Assembly (NCBI RefSeq): GCF_000426645.1
Contig: NZ_AUFT01000007.1
Coordinates: 248,001 to 312,000, forward strand
Source: Nakamurella lactea DSM 19367
GTDB lineage: Bacteria; Actinomycetota; Actinomycetes; Mycobacteriales; Nakamurellaceae
DNA length: 64,000 nucleotides
Direction of reading: 5' to 3'
Shown: positions 26,701 to 34,287 of the stretch, piece after piece
Numbering within the stretch: position 1 is the stretch's first letter
How the letters are laid out: each line of letters starts with the position of its first letter
The notes under the pieces: model-generated
Told to the model about the DNA's origin: nothing
What the model saw: only the letters and a program-made list of their open reading frames with translations
Databases searched by the model: none
Program-made: the position numbers and the translations under genes

Positions 26701-27291
26701 CCGGGCCCGGTGACGGCTCCAGCTGCCATATCCGCCGTACTCCAGATCCGGCCAGGAAACCCCCTGTCGGACCCAGTCGCCGCGCTTGCCGATGGTCACC
26801 GGACGCAGTCGGAGCCGTGTCGGCTCGTCCGGAACGTTGCTGTACAGCCGGGTGTGTCGTTGGGGCACAACGGCTTCCACCTGCAGCCCGATCGGTCGCT
26901 GGTCGATGCCCGGCAGGGTGGACTCTGCCGTCGCCAGCAGACCCTGCAGCCGTTGCTGCCAATCGGGACTCCGGTCGCCGCGGCGCAGGGTGGCGACCGC
27001 GGTCTGCCGGCTCCGCTCGGCCAGCGCGGTCAACGCCACCGCGGCGACATGCTTGCAGTTGGCCGCCATCGGGCAGCTGCAGGTGCCGTGCAGCTGGGCC
27101 GGATCGTCGCCATAGCTCACCACCACCTGGTAGGGGGCGGCGCCGGTGCCCCGAACCCGACCGAAGATCTGGTCGTCCGCGATGCGGAGCTCACTGACCC
27201 GTCCGGTGGCCGCGTACGGCCGGCCGCGTTCGAAGGCGGCCGGGCCGACGGCCCGGCGGATCGCCTGCTCGGGCGGGAGTGGGGGAGTCAT
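23737..27291 (-). CDS. SWIM zinc-finger SNF2-family helicase-like ATPase
   Basis: An 1184-residue DNA-dependent ATPase. The N-terminus has a SWIM zinc finger, CSCPMAANCKH (CxC...CxH). The middle of about 400 residues is a bacterial SNF2 accessory region. The C-terminal 500 residues are the SNF2 motor: motif I DDMGLGKTVQALA, motif II FLDEAQAVKN, and motifs V-VI FGLNLTEADYCF and DRTHRIGQTRPV. Related bacterial proteins are thought to move on DNA or remodel RNA polymerase complexes. The ATG at 27291 begins with TPPLPPEQAIRRAVG, which fits the family. An Asp/Glu/Gly-rich repeat linker is present near residue 500. Confidence 0.92.
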   Translation of the reverse strand: MTPPLPPEQAIRRAVGPAAFERGRPYAATGRVSELRIADDQIFGRVRGTGAAPYQVVVSYGDDPAQLHGTCSCPMAANCKHVAAVALTALAERSRQTAVATLRRGDRSPDWQQRLQGLLATAESTLPGIDQRPIGLQVEAVVPQRHTRLYSNVPDEPTRLRLRPVTIGKRGDWVRQGVSWPDLEYGGYGSWSRHRAREPLLALYRWLRNQSSGYYGYGQDPLYLDGGGLGVWPLLDDVLDAGVPLIFGRSGSGSVIRTPVGVSLDITHAAGMPARLSASLDAGPDPSALPIGDPPVGLWAVNGSGKEQQLVLWRFDRRLDPLTTGLLQGRPLEIPDADLPTFRAQFLPRLRRVTDIVSSDDSVQLPEITRPRVLVQACYADDHQVLLEWFFRYRIGDNTYRVAVHGNNYDDFADDQRAEVGRRTIAVREAADKIMRQIAELHLAAAGRNGDDVRSELPGPMGTPFAGQTFADDSYYDDSADGSAEFGGHEFGGDELGADEFGGDEFGREPGPAGPARDPGAEQVALDALELSRPELAMLVEQIGGRVRPRRLQRFSGMATVAFTQQTLPLLRSMDLDVEVIGTALEYRSPDSDPVVEIGVADSTDRDWFNLAISVTVDGVDVPFALLFTALATGRPLLLDNGIYFDVDRPEFHQLRHLIEQARELADPETGELRINPLHAGLWEELVALGVVNEQSEAWRSSVDGLLDLTELPAPPPPASFRAELRAYQLTGYHWLMFLWQQRLGGILADDMGLGKTVQALAAVQQMVDGGERRPVLVVAPTSVVGNWATEAAKFAPELGVAVVSETLRRRGKPLTEVADGAAIVVTSYALLRLEYDSYAGIDWAAAFLDEAQAVKNHRAKTYQCARRLPADFKLAITGTPLENNLMELWALLSIVAPGLFPDPEKFTEHYRHPIERGTDPQALEVLRRRIRPLMLRRTKELVATELPPKQEQVLSVELYPKHRKIYQTQLARERQKVLGLLDDVQRNRFEILQALTKLRQLALSAWLVDEEHAGVPSAKIDTLVEQLTELASEGHRALVFSQFTRFLGQVRDRLTAEGIEHVYLDGRTKNRQAKVAEFTTGTAPVFLISLKAGGFGLNLTEADYCFVLDPWWNPAAEAQAIDRTHRIGQTRPVMVYRLISADTIEEKVLALQQSKRDLFARVIEDGGQLGSALTVDDLRGLLS
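25771..25845 (-). repeat. Five in-frame 15-base repeats in the SNF2-protein linker
   Basis: Five 15-base units based on GCCGAACTCGTCCCC (plus-strand sense) run from 25771 to 25845. On the coding strand they give a periodic Glu/Phe/Gly/Asp linker (FGGDE-like). The repeat keeps the frame and probably varies between strains. Confidence 0.8.
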
Positions 27292-27442
27292 CGTCCCCAG
27301 GGTAGAACGACCGTCTGACGCTTCCGGGCTGTCCACAACGGTGGCGCCGAGACGTGCCTGGGTGGATAACTGGCCCTCTCCGGAGGCGCGCGAGCGGCTG
27401 CGGGTAGCCCCGGAACGCGCCGGACCGGGGACAATTGTCCCC

Positions 27443-27745
27443 ATGGCCCGCCGATCCCACCGTCGCTACGCCGACCCACATCCGGAACTGGACGTGTCGT
27501 CGGTGTTGCGCGGCCGTGCGCGGAGCGAGGGCAGGGCCGACGGATCACGTTGGTCGGTGCGCCCGGTGGCCGGATCCGACAAGGTCTATCGCTGTCCGGG
27601 CTGCGAGCAGCAGATCCAGCCGGGCGTCGGACACGTGGTGGTCTGGTCCGACGATCACCTGTTCGGTGAGGAAGCGGCGCTGGACGACCGGCGGCACTGG
27701 CACCGCTCGTGCTGGCAGGCGCGGGACCGGCGCGGCCCACGCTGA
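27443..27745 (+). CDS. Small zinc-finger-like conserved protein
   Basis: A 100-residue protein that starts with an Arg/His-rich stretch (MARRSHRRYADPHPEL). Residues about 45-95 hold a treble-clef-like zinc site: YRCPGCEQQI with two cysteines, then H in GHVVVW and the pair WHRSCW. Homologous proteins in actinomycetes are often labelled ATP/GTP-binding, but there is no P-loop here. It is divergent from the SNF2 helicase gene and may share its promoter region. Function unknown. Confidence 0.8.
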   Translation: MARRSHRRYADPHPELDVSSVLRGRARSEGRADGSRWSVRPVAGSDKVYRCPGCEQQIQPGVGHVVVWSDDHLFGEEAALDDRRHWHRSCWQARDRRGPR

Positions 27746-27783
27746 GCGTCGCCGCCGGCCCGGCGCCGTGGTACTTCTAGGGA

Positions 27784-28899
27784 ATGACGACACCCCCGCC
27801 GCCAACGACATCCAGAACGTTCGGGGTGGAGGAGGAACTGCTGCTGGTCGGTGGGGTCAGCGGAGCACCGACCCCGGCGGGTGAGCAGGTTGTCGCGCTG
27901 GCGCCCGGCGACACCGTGGAGCACGAATTCAAGAAGGAACAGGCCGAGACCGGGTCCGAGCCGTGTCGCAGCGCCGACGAGCTGGTCGGTCAGCTGCGGG
28001 AGCTGCGTGCGGTGGCTGCCCGGGCGGCCGACCGGTCCGGTGTCCGGATCGCGGCGCTCGCCACCAGCCCGCTGCGGGTCCGTCCGACCGCCACCCCCGA
28101 TGAGCGCTATCGGCGGATGCACGACCGGTTCGGGGTGATCGCGGACCGGCAGCTCACCTGTGGACAACACGTGCATGTCGGCATCGAATCGCGCGCCGAG
28201 GGGGTAGGGGTACTCGACCGGATCGGCCCGTGGCTGCCGGTGATCCTGGCGTTGTCGGCGAATTCGCCGTTCTGGCAGGGCGTGGACACCGGGTATGCCA
28301 GCTTCCGGACAGTGCTCTGGGGGATGTGGCCCAGCGCCCTGCCGACCGCCCCGTTCGGCGACGAGAGTACCTACGACACAGCGGTTTCCGAGCTGATCGA
28401 GAGCGGCGCCGCACTCGACGATGGCATGGTCTACTTCGATGCCCGGCTGTCCGCGAGTTACCCGACGGTGGAGATCCGGGTGGCAGACGTGTGCACCGAC
28501 GTGGCCGATGCGGTCGCGATCGCCGTGCTGTGCCGGGCTCTGGTAGACACCGCCGCGCGGCAGTGGCGCGACGGTGAACAGCCGCTCCCGATGCGGCCCG
28601 AACTCCGGCGGGCCGCCGTCTGGCGGGCCGCCCGTTACGGCCTCACCGAAGAGCTGTTGGATCCGCGGACCCGCCGGCCGGTGCCGGCCGCCGACGCGGT
28701 CTCCGGGTTGCTCGAGCAGCTTGACGGCGCGCTCACCAGATCCGGCGACCGGGAGCGCGCTCACCACGAGGTCGCCCGGCTGCTGCGTACCGGGAACGGC
28801 GCCGAGCACCAACGACGGGCCGACGCCGAGGGCGGACTCACCGCGGTCGTTCGCGACGCCGTGAGACGAACCGTGGCAGGCGCGGTGTCGAACGGATAA
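27784..28899 (+). CDS. YbdK-type carboxylate-amine ligase (GCS2 family)
   Basis: A 371-residue enzyme of the plant-type glutamate-cysteine ligase family (YbdK-like), which joins a carboxylate such as glutamate to an amine at the expense of ATP. It starts with FGVEEELLLV, the family opening, and has GQHVHVGI and the VEIRVADVCTD strand with metal-binding residues. YbdK shows weak glutamate-cysteine ligase activity in E. coli; the true substrate is unsettled. A mycothiol-making actinomycete would not need it for glutathione. It is followed after 50 bases by an uncharacterised gene. Confidence 0.9.
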   Translation: MTTPPPPTTSRTFGVEEELLLVGGVSGAPTPAGEQVVALAPGDTVEHEFKKEQAETGSEPCRSADELVGQLRELRAVAARAADRSGVRIAALATSPLRVRPTATPDERYRRMHDRFGVIADRQLTCGQHVHVGIESRAEGVGVLDRIGPWLPVILALSANSPFWQGVDTGYASFRTVLWGMWPSALPTAPFGDESTYDTAVSELIESGAALDDGMVYFDARLSASYPTVEIRVADVCTDVADAVAIAVLCRALVDTAARQWRDGEQPLPMRPELRRAAVWRAARYGLTEELLDPRTRRPVPAADAVSGLLEQLDGALTRSGDRERAHHEVARLLRTGNGAEHQRRADAEGGLTAVVRDAVRRTVAGAVSNG

Positions 28900-28949
28900 T
28901 TGCAGGTCAACGGCTCGCCAAGGCGGCCGAAGGCTGGCACCATGGAGAG

Positions 28950-29573
28950 ATGTACATCGCCGGACGGGAGAGCTGGAAGATCTCCATCGACGAGCCGCAG
29001 GTACTGCGGATCGCCCTGTACCTGCGCGAGGTCTGCGCGCTGACGCCGCACACGGATCCGGACATCCCGCCGCTGGACCCGCCGGCCTCGGCCTGGCCGG
29101 CCTGGGTGCGCCGGCCGGCCGACCCGGACCTCCCCGAGCTCGCCCCGTTGGAGCGAGCGGCCGCGTCGGTGCAGTGGACCCGCTGGTGGAATCACGCCCT
29201 GGACATCGGTGCGCCCGCGCTGCGCGATCTCGCCCCGGGGTTCAAGCAGTTCCGTCACCTCCCGGAGCTGCGGGCGCTGCTCGTCGCGCACTTCCCGAAC
29301 GCGCTGGTCTGGACGACCGCCTTCGGTGACGACCCGCGGGTCAAGCGCGACATCCTCGCTCCGGGGACCCGGCTCACCGAGTTGGTCAACGACGTGGAAC
29401 GGTCCGCCGGTCGCGCCGCGAAACCGTTCGAGCTGCGGATCACCGTCATTTCCGTGCAGACGAAGCACGCCTGGGTGCTGGGGCCGGGGCATCTGCTCAT
29501 CACCCACCGGCTGATCCACGACGACGAGAACATGCTCGACTGGTTGCGTCCGCAGCTGCGCGAGTTGGTCTGA
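28950..29573 (+). CDS. Uncharacterised conserved cytosolic protein
   Basis: A 207-residue protein with no signal peptide or membrane segment and no motif I recognise. Notable segments are WKISIDEPQVLRIALYLRE near the start, WTRWWNHALDIG in the middle, and LGPGHLLITHRLIHDD near the end. Coding bias is good and the frame is clean. It lies 50 bases after the GCS2-type ligase on the same strand and may be co-transcribed with it. A single copy of the GTAGNGGGGTTGTCCCG repeat follows its stop. Confidence 0.7.
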   Translation: MYIAGRESWKISIDEPQVLRIALYLREVCALTPHTDPDIPPLDPPASAWPAWVRRPADPDLPELAPLERAAASVQWTRWWNHALDIGAPALRDLAPGFKQFRHLPELRALLVAHFPNALVWTTAFGDDPRVKRDILAPGTRLTELVNDVERSAGRAAKPFELRITVISVQTKHAWVLGPGHLLITHRLIHDDENMLDWLRPQLRELV

Positions 29574-29592
29574 CGCGGTCGCGCCAGGGGTA

Positions 29593-29612
29593 GGCGTAGT
29601 GGGGTTGTCCCG
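29593..29612. repeat. Single copy of the GTAGCGGGGTTGTCCCG repeat
   Basis: Bases 29593-29612 match the core of the array at 10303-10322 with one change (C to T). Like that array, it sits in a short gap between two convergent genes. The shared location suggests a dispersed element that inserts or functions at 3' ends. Confidence 0.8.
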
Positions 29613-29618
29613 CGCGGC

Positions 29619-30203
29619 TCAGCCGGTCGAGGCGATGAAGTCCGGCGGGAGTTGGGCGTCGATTTCCTCGCGGAGTTGCTTCGGGTCGATGCCGGCGCCG
29701 ACGATGATCTGGCTGGCGATCCCGTTGCCCTCCCGAAGCAGGCCGAGCAGCAGATGCCCGTCGGCGATGTAGTTGTGGTGCAGGCGTTGTGCTTCGCGCA
29801 GCGCGAGTTCCAAGGCCTTCTTGGACCGCCTGGTGAACGGGATGTGCCCGGTCACTGTCTTCCTCCGCTTCGACCGCCGGTCGCCGCGCGGTTCCAACGC
29901 ACCGGGGCCGAAGGTCGCCTCGACCCGTCGCCGGACCGCGTCCAGGTCGATCCCGATGGCGCCCAAGGCTTCTGCGTCGATCTCGTCGTCCTCGGAAACG
30001 CCGGCCATGCCCAGGAACGTCTGCTCGGCGGTCTTCTTGTCGAGTCCGTGTTCGGCGAGCAGGCGCGCGGCCAACGTCTGCGGCCGGTCCAGCAGCCCGA
30101 GCAGTAGGTGCTCGGTGCCGATGTAGGAGTGTCCGAGCTGGCGCGCGTTCTCCTGGGCCATCACCACGACTGCCCTGGCCTCTTCGGTGAATCGTTCGAA
30201 CAT
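29619..30203 (-). CDS. Stand-alone Clp N-terminal-domain protein
   Basis: A 194-residue protein made of two Clp-N repeats, as at the front of ClpC/ClpB (FERFTEEARAVVVMAQENA and SYIGTEHLLLGLL first; then KALELALREAQRLHHNYI and GHLLLGLLREGNG). It has no AAA ATPase domain. A charged linker joins the two repeats. Such ATPase-less proteins may act as adaptors or decoys that bind unfolded proteins or antibiotics such as cyclomarin-like compounds; this is inference. It starts 4 bases after the small HTH gene and is in its operon. Confidence 0.9.
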   Translation of the reverse strand: MFERFTEEARAVVVMAQENARQLGHSYIGTEHLLLGLLDRPQTLAARLLAEHGLDKKTAEQTFLGMAGVSEDDEIDAEALGAIGIDLDAVRRRVEATFGPGALEPRGDRRSKRRKTVTGHIPFTRRSKKALELALREAQRLHHNYIADGHLLLGLLREGNGIASQIIVGAGIDPKQLREEIDAQLPPDFIASTG

Positions 30204-30207
30204 GGTG

Positions 30208-30441
30208 TTACTTCTCCCGTCTCAGTAGGCCGCGGCCGGCGGAGTGCTTCTTGTGCACGGCTTGTCGGCTGACTCCGAGCCGCTCGGCGATGTCCTGCCA
30301 CGACCAGGCCTGGCGGCGGGCGTTGTCGACCTGCAGGGCCTCCAGCCGTTCGACCAGCACTCGGAGTGCCCGGACGGCGCGCAGTCCGACGTCCGGATCG
30401 GCGTCGGCGGCATCGGCTGCCAGGTTCTTGGTATCGGTCAC
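30208..30441 (-). CDS. Small helix-turn-helix regulator
   Basis: A 77-residue DNA-binding protein. Residues about 45-70 form a helix-turn-helix (WSWQDIAERLGVSRQAVHKK), similar to sigma-70 region 4 or MarR-type HTHs. The GTG at 30441 coincides with the expected transcription start of its promoter, so it would be read from a leaderless message. It is coupled to the Clp-N protein and probably represses both from the palindromes at its promoter. Confidence 0.85.
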   Translation of the reverse strand: MTDTKNLAADAADADPDVGLRAVRALRVLVERLEALQVDNARRQAWSWQDIAERLGVSRQAVHKKHSAGRGLLRREK

Positions 30442-30443
30442 CG

Positions 30444-30492
30444 TGTCAATCTAAGTTGACGGAGACCGTTTGTCAACCCCGGTTGACAAACG
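30444..30492 (-). promoter_or_regulatory. Near-consensus leaderless promoter with two TGTCAA/TTGACA palindromes
   Basis: On the minus strand the -35 is TTGACA (30476-30471), the spacer is 17 bases, and the -10 is TAGATT (30453-30448), so initiation falls at about 30441, the GTG of the HTH gene. A 26-base palindrome at 30467-30492 (arms of 12, 2-base centre) covers the -35, and the dyad GTCAA-N6-TTGAC at 30445-30460 covers the -10. Repressor occupancy would block polymerase; the HTH product itself is the likely ligand. Confidence 0.7.
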
Positions 30493-30517
30493 CCACGATT
30501 GTCTGTGGTCGGGTAGG

Positions 30518-30582
30518 GGCCTGTGCCGTCCTGCCGCTATGCCCCGCCTGCCGGGGCAGAGTGGTAGGACGGCACACAGGCC
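30518..30582. terminator. Long near-perfect hairpin
   Basis: A 29-base left arm (30518-30546) and a 31-base right arm (30552-30582) pair almost fully around the 5-base loop CCTGC, with a 2-base bulge and several G-T pairs. Weaker pairing extends the symmetry to about 30503-30594. It lies downstream of the TadG-like trio (minus strand), so it may act as a terminator without a T-run. Its unusual length leaves other roles open. Confidence 0.6.
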
Positions 30583-30661
30583 ACCCCACCCACAGCGCGG
30601 CCTGCACCCGGCGCTCGGCCTCGTCGTGCGCGCCGTTGGGCTCACTTCGACGAAGCCGTGG

Positions 30662-31084
30662 CTATCCGACGGCCCGTTCGATCTTGCTGCTGGAGTTGAC
30701 GTCCAGGTGCACCGTCGGGTTGAGGAACAATGCGCCGAAGGTGATCGGTGCCTCGATCTGGCAGTGTGCGAAGACCGCGTCCGCGGTGACGCCGGCCTCG
30801 ACCGTCGCGCCGGTCGGTCGTTCGTTCAGGTAGTTGGCCATCAGTTGACCGACCCGCCCGGTGTCGCCGCCGGCGGCCTCCTCCGGAGTGGTCGATCCGG
30901 CAGCGTAGTTGGTCGCGCCGTCGCAGATGCTCTGCAGGTTACGGCGGGCGAGCACCGCCGATCCGGCGGCGATCACCCCGGCGCCGAGCAGTAGCAGGCA
31001 CAGCATCATCCCGAGGACCAATGGCGTCACCGATCCCCGGTCGGCGTCGCTCGTCCGCCGTTCGGGCTGGCGTTGATCCGGCAC
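30662..31084 (-). CDS. TadE/TadG-like pseudopilin-type membrane protein
   Basis: A 140-residue protein. After about 16 polar residues, DRGSVTPLVLGMMLCLLLLGAG forms the hydrophobic helix of TadE/TadG-like proteins, with a Gly-Ser-Val junction like the prepilin cleavage region. The remaining 100 residues are extracytoplasmic, with paired cysteines (SICDGA and HCQIE). No tad secretion ATPase or prepilin peptidase is nearby. It begins 3 bases downstream of the exported protein gene and forms a three-gene operon with it and the lipoprotein. Confidence 0.75.
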   Translation of the reverse strand: MPDQRQPERRTSDADRGSVTPLVLGMMLCLLLLGAGVIAAGSAVLARRNLQSICDGATNYAAGSTTPEEAAGGDTGRVGQLMANYLNERPTGATVEAGVTADAVFAHCQIEAPITFGALFLNPTVHLDVNSSSKIERAVG

Positions 31085-31087
31085 GGG

Positions 31088-32062
31088 TCAACCGCCGGGG
31101 TGCAGGTTCGCGTCGGGGTCGTTGACCATGACGGCACGGAGTTCGCCGACTTCGACGGAGGTGTTGCTGTCCATGGCGAGGGTGATGCTGCCGCCGACGC
31201 CGATGTTGGAGGTCCAGTCGGCGGTCCATTCGACCGTGGCGCTGACGGGCCACCGACCTGTGCCATTGGTGCGGGCCTTCTTCGACACCCAGTGGTAGGT
31301 GTAGCCGCAGTCCGGGTTCCAGTCGTGCGGGTCGGCCGGGAGCTGGTCCTGGGCCGGGGCGGTGGTGCCCGGTCCGTCGCAGATCACCTGCTGGGTGGCT
31401 GAGCTGCCGGTGTCCGGGTTGTCGGTCGGCTCGCCCATCGACCAGGTGACCTTGGTGATGTGTGCGTTCACCGTGACGGTCACGCCCCGCAGACTCAGGG
31501 ATGACGTTTGAGCTCCCGGATCCTCAACCCAGAGCCACAGCGGACGGTTGACCACCGCATTCTCCACCGACGGACCAATCTTCGGCGGGAGTGTGGGGAG
31601 TTTCATCCGCTGAGTGACGTTCGCGGCCAGCTGTGCAGGATCTGGTGGCGGTGGAGCTATTGGCGCTTCTCCGTCTGGAACGAATTGCGGCTCGCTAGCG
31701 GTGTAGTTGACGAGGTTGCCGCTGGTGTCGAGATCGGTTGGACACCACATGACGACCCACACGCCGTGTGTCGTGCCGCCGTCGGCGCCTGGTCCAGCAT
31801 CTGGCTTCGACGAGTCGATATGTCCCCAACAATCGCCCACCGACATGATGTCGGCCAACGACCGATGAGGCGCAGATTTGCCTGACCCCGTTCCGTTGTC
31901 GCCGGTGTTAGGTATGGGGGTGCTGTCGGGTGACGTGCCCGAGACGTACAAACTCTCCTGGATATTCCCATCACCTAGCCCGTCGATATCGATCTCAGGC
32001 ACCGGCTCGGAGAGCATTACGGCAGCGACCGCTACAGCGACGAGTGCGTTCCTCAGGAACAT
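31088..32062 (-). CDS. Putative exported protein of unknown function
   Basis: A 324-residue protein with a short hydrophobic N-terminus (MFLRNALVAVAVAAVMLS) that may be a signal peptide or anchor. The body is rich in Asp, Pro, Thr and Trp, with segments such as WVVMWCPTDLDTSG and GYTYHWVSKK, and four or more cysteines that could form disulfides. No family is recognised. Its coding sequence is lower in GC than the surroundings, especially 31600-32060. It overlaps the lipoprotein stop by 10 bases. Confidence 0.7.
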   Translation of the reverse strand: MFLRNALVAVAVAAVMLSEPVPEIDIDGLGDGNIQESLYVSGTSPDSTPIPNTGDNGTGSGKSAPHRSLADIMSVGDCWGHIDSSKPDAGPGADGGTTHGVWVVMWCPTDLDTSGNLVNYTASEPQFVPDGEAPIAPPPPDPAQLAANVTQRMKLPTLPPKIGPSVENAVVNRPLWLWVEDPGAQTSSLSLRGVTVTVNAHITKVTWSMGEPTDNPDTGSSATQQVICDGPGTTAPAQDQLPADPHDWNPDCGYTYHWVSKKARTNGTGRWPVSATVEWTADWTSNIGVGGSITLAMDSNTSVEVGELRAVMVNDPDANLHPGG

Positions 32063-32856
32063 TTTCCATCACCCAAGGCGTCGTATCGCTCGACGCGCCA
32101 GATGGCGTCTTTGCTGCGCGTCACGCTCACTCGGACCAGTCGATCAGCGACACCTTTGCCGGTGACCTTCTTAGTTGTTCGATCCCGTGTTCCCCATTTC
32201 GACTGATCGAGACAGTCGTTGAACATGGCCATGTCTGATCCGTTGATCTCCGGCTTCCAGGTGAACTTGTGTCCCAGAGTTCCCCAGGTCTCCACGTTGT
32301 TCTGATCCGAGATTGCGGCGGATTCCAGCGTCAACCGCGCCAGGGGGTCTACCGCTGACGTCGCGATCAGGGCCGCACGTTTGTCAATGGGTGTGGCGGG
32401 CAGCCGGTTATAGACCTTCCAGTAAGCGAGCCACGCATCCTGGGCGGCCTTGCGATCGGCAGCCTCCTGCGCGGAGATCGTCGGACCGCCGGCGCCGGTC
32501 GTGGACTTCCCGGTCCCGGTCCCGGTCCCCGTCCCGGACTTGCTCGTCGACCGAGTAGGTGCCGTCGACGTGCTGGTCGGTGGGCCGGTGGTCGGTCCGC
32601 TGCTGGTCGACGGGGAAGCCGGCCCCGAGGTGGCGGTCGAGGCGACGGTCCTGGTGCTGCCGGGTGCCGGCGAATCGGCACTCGAGCCGGAGGCCGCTGG
32701 ATCACCGGACAGCGGCGGGAGTGGCACCGCGGAGCCGCCGGGGCTCATGGTGGCCAGCGGCTCGGTGGTCGGGCCGGCGTCGGGGTCGCCGGTGCAGCCA
32801 CTGACCAGCAGCGCGGCTACCGCGATCGGCGCGGCCCAGCGCAGGCCTGCTCGCAT
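32053..32856 (-). CDS. Putative lipoprotein with Ser/Thr/Pro stalk
   Basis: A 267-residue lipoprotein. MRAGLRWAAPIAVAALLVSGC ends in a lipobox (VSGC). Residues about 25-125 are low-complexity Ser, Thr, Pro and Gly, including a GTGTGTGTG run, like a cell-wall-spanning stalk. A globular C-terminal domain (about 130 residues, WLAYWKVYNRLPATP onward) resembles the extracytoplasmic domains of actinobacterial secreted proteins. The ATG at 32856 is preceded by GGGAGGACGGC. It is the first gene of the operon with the exported protein and the TadG-like protein. Confidence 0.8.
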   Translation of the reverse strand: MRAGLRWAAPIAVAALLVSGCTGDPDAGPTTEPLATMSPGGSAVPLPPLSGDPAASGSSADSPAPGSTRTVASTATSGPASPSTSSGPTTGPPTSTSTAPTRSTSKSGTGTGTGTGKSTTGAGGPTISAQEAADRKAAQDAWLAYWKVYNRLPATPIDKRAALIATSAVDPLARLTLESAAISDQNNVETWGTLGHKFTWKPEINGSDMAMFNDCLDQSKWGTRDRTTKKVTGKGVADRLVRVSVTRSKDAIWRVERYDALGDGKCS

Positions 32857-33050
32857 GCCGTCCTCCCGTCCCGGCCGCCACCCTCGTCCGACCATCCGGA
32901 CCACTTTCCCGGAAGCCACGGGCCGACGCAACCCGCGCTGTCCCGGCTGTGGACAACCTCCGACGTGCGGCGATGCCGCGCGGACGCTCCGCGCGGGGGT
33001 GCCACGGACTGGTCTGCGGCGGGTCGATGAGGCAATGCGACAATCGGCAG

Positions 33051-34226
33051 ATGCCAGCCACGCCGCAGTCACCCCTGGGCCTGTTCGCCACCGACGAGCT
33101 GATCGGCGAGGACGATCGGGCCATCCGCGACACCGTGCAGCAGTTCGTCAGCGACCGGATCCGCCCGCGCGTGGCCGACTGGTACGAGGCGGCGAGCATC
33201 CCGGCCCGCGAGCTGGCCGTCGAGCTCGGCTCGCTGGGTCTGCTCGGCATGCACCTGGAGGGTTACGGCTGCGCCGGCACCACGGCCACCGCCTACGGCC
33301 TGGCCTGCATGGAGCTGGAGGCCGGCGACTCGGGCCTGCGCTCGCTCGTATCGGTCCAGGGATCGCTGGCGATGTTCGCGATCTGGAAGCACGGCAGCGA
33401 GGAGCAGAAGCAACAGTGGCTGCCGCGGATGGCCGCCGGCGAGGCGATCGGCTGCTTCGGCCTCACCGAACCCGACTTCGGCTCCAACCCGGCCGGCATG
33501 CGCACCCGGGCCCGCAAAGACGGCTCCGACTGGGTACTCAACGGCAGCAAGATGTGGATCACCAACGGCTCGATCGCCGACGTCGCCGTGGTCTGGGCGC
33601 AGACCGACGACAAGGTGCGCGGCTTCGTCGTCCCGACCGACACCCCAGGGTTCACCGCGCCGGAGATCACCCGAAAGATGTCGCTGCGGGCATCCGTCAC
33701 CTCCGAGCTGGTCCTGGACAACGTGCGGCTGCCGGAATCAGCGGTGCTGCCGGAGGCACGTGGCCTGTCCGGCCCGCTCTCCTGTCTGACGGAGGCGCGG
33801 TTCGGCATCATCTTCGGCGCGCTCGGCGCCGCCCGCGACTGCCTGCAGACGGCGATCGGCTACGCCGCCGATCGCGAGATCTTCGACAAATCCCTGGCCG
33901 GCTATCAACTGACCCAGGCCAAGCTCGCCGATATGACGCTCGAGCTGGGCAAGGGCATGCTGCTGGCCCTTCATCTGGGCCGCCGCAAGGACGCCGGGAC
34001 CCTCCGGCCGGAACAGGTGAGCCTTGGCAAGCTGAACAACGTTCGTGAGGCCATCGCCATCGCGCGGGAGTGCCGCACCATCCTCGGGGCCGCCGGCATC
34101 ACCGCCGAGTACCCGATCATGAGGCACGCCAACAACTTGGAGTCGGTGCTCACCTACGAGGGCACCTCCGAGGTGCATCAACTGGTGATCGGCCAGGCGC
34201 TCACCGGGCAGGCTGCCTTCCGCTGA
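33051..34226 (+). CDS. Glutaryl-CoA dehydrogenase-type acyl-CoA dehydrogenase
   Basis: A 391-residue FAD enzyme that oxidises an acyl-CoA. Family motifs are CFGLTEPDFGSNPAGM (FAD and substrate contact), KMWITNG, and YEGTSEVHQL, whose glutamate is the catalytic base. GLRSLVSVQGSL matches the conserved region of glutaryl-CoA dehydrogenases, which also decarboxylate glutaryl-CoA to crotonyl-CoA in lysine and tryptophan degradation. The ATG at 33051 gives the usual length; an upstream in-frame start adds poor sequence. No related degradation genes are adjacent. Confidence 0.88.
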   Translation: MPATPQSPLGLFATDELIGEDDRAIRDTVQQFVSDRIRPRVADWYEAASIPARELAVELGSLGLLGMHLEGYGCAGTTATAYGLACMELEAGDSGLRSLVSVQGSLAMFAIWKHGSEEQKQQWLPRMAAGEAIGCFGLTEPDFGSNPAGMRTRARKDGSDWVLNGSKMWITNGSIADVAVVWAQTDDKVRGFVVPTDTPGFTAPEITRKMSLRASVTSELVLDNVRLPESAVLPEARGLSGPLSCLTEARFGIIFGALGAARDCLQTAIGYAADREIFDKSLAGYQLTQAKLADMTLELGKGMLLALHLGRRKDAGTLRPEQVSLGKLNNVREAIAIARECRTILGAAGITAEYPIMRHANNLESVLTYEGTSEVHQLVIGQALTGQAAFR

Positions 34227-34287
34227 GCTCCGGCCGGCGCGGGCGCACCAGACGTCTTGATCCGTCAGGCCACCAGCGGCGGACCGG

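Noticed and set aside
27443-27745. ATP/GTP-binding protein
   Set aside because: This name is often used for similar small proteins, but no Walker A motif is visible; the Cys and His pattern points to a zinc site.
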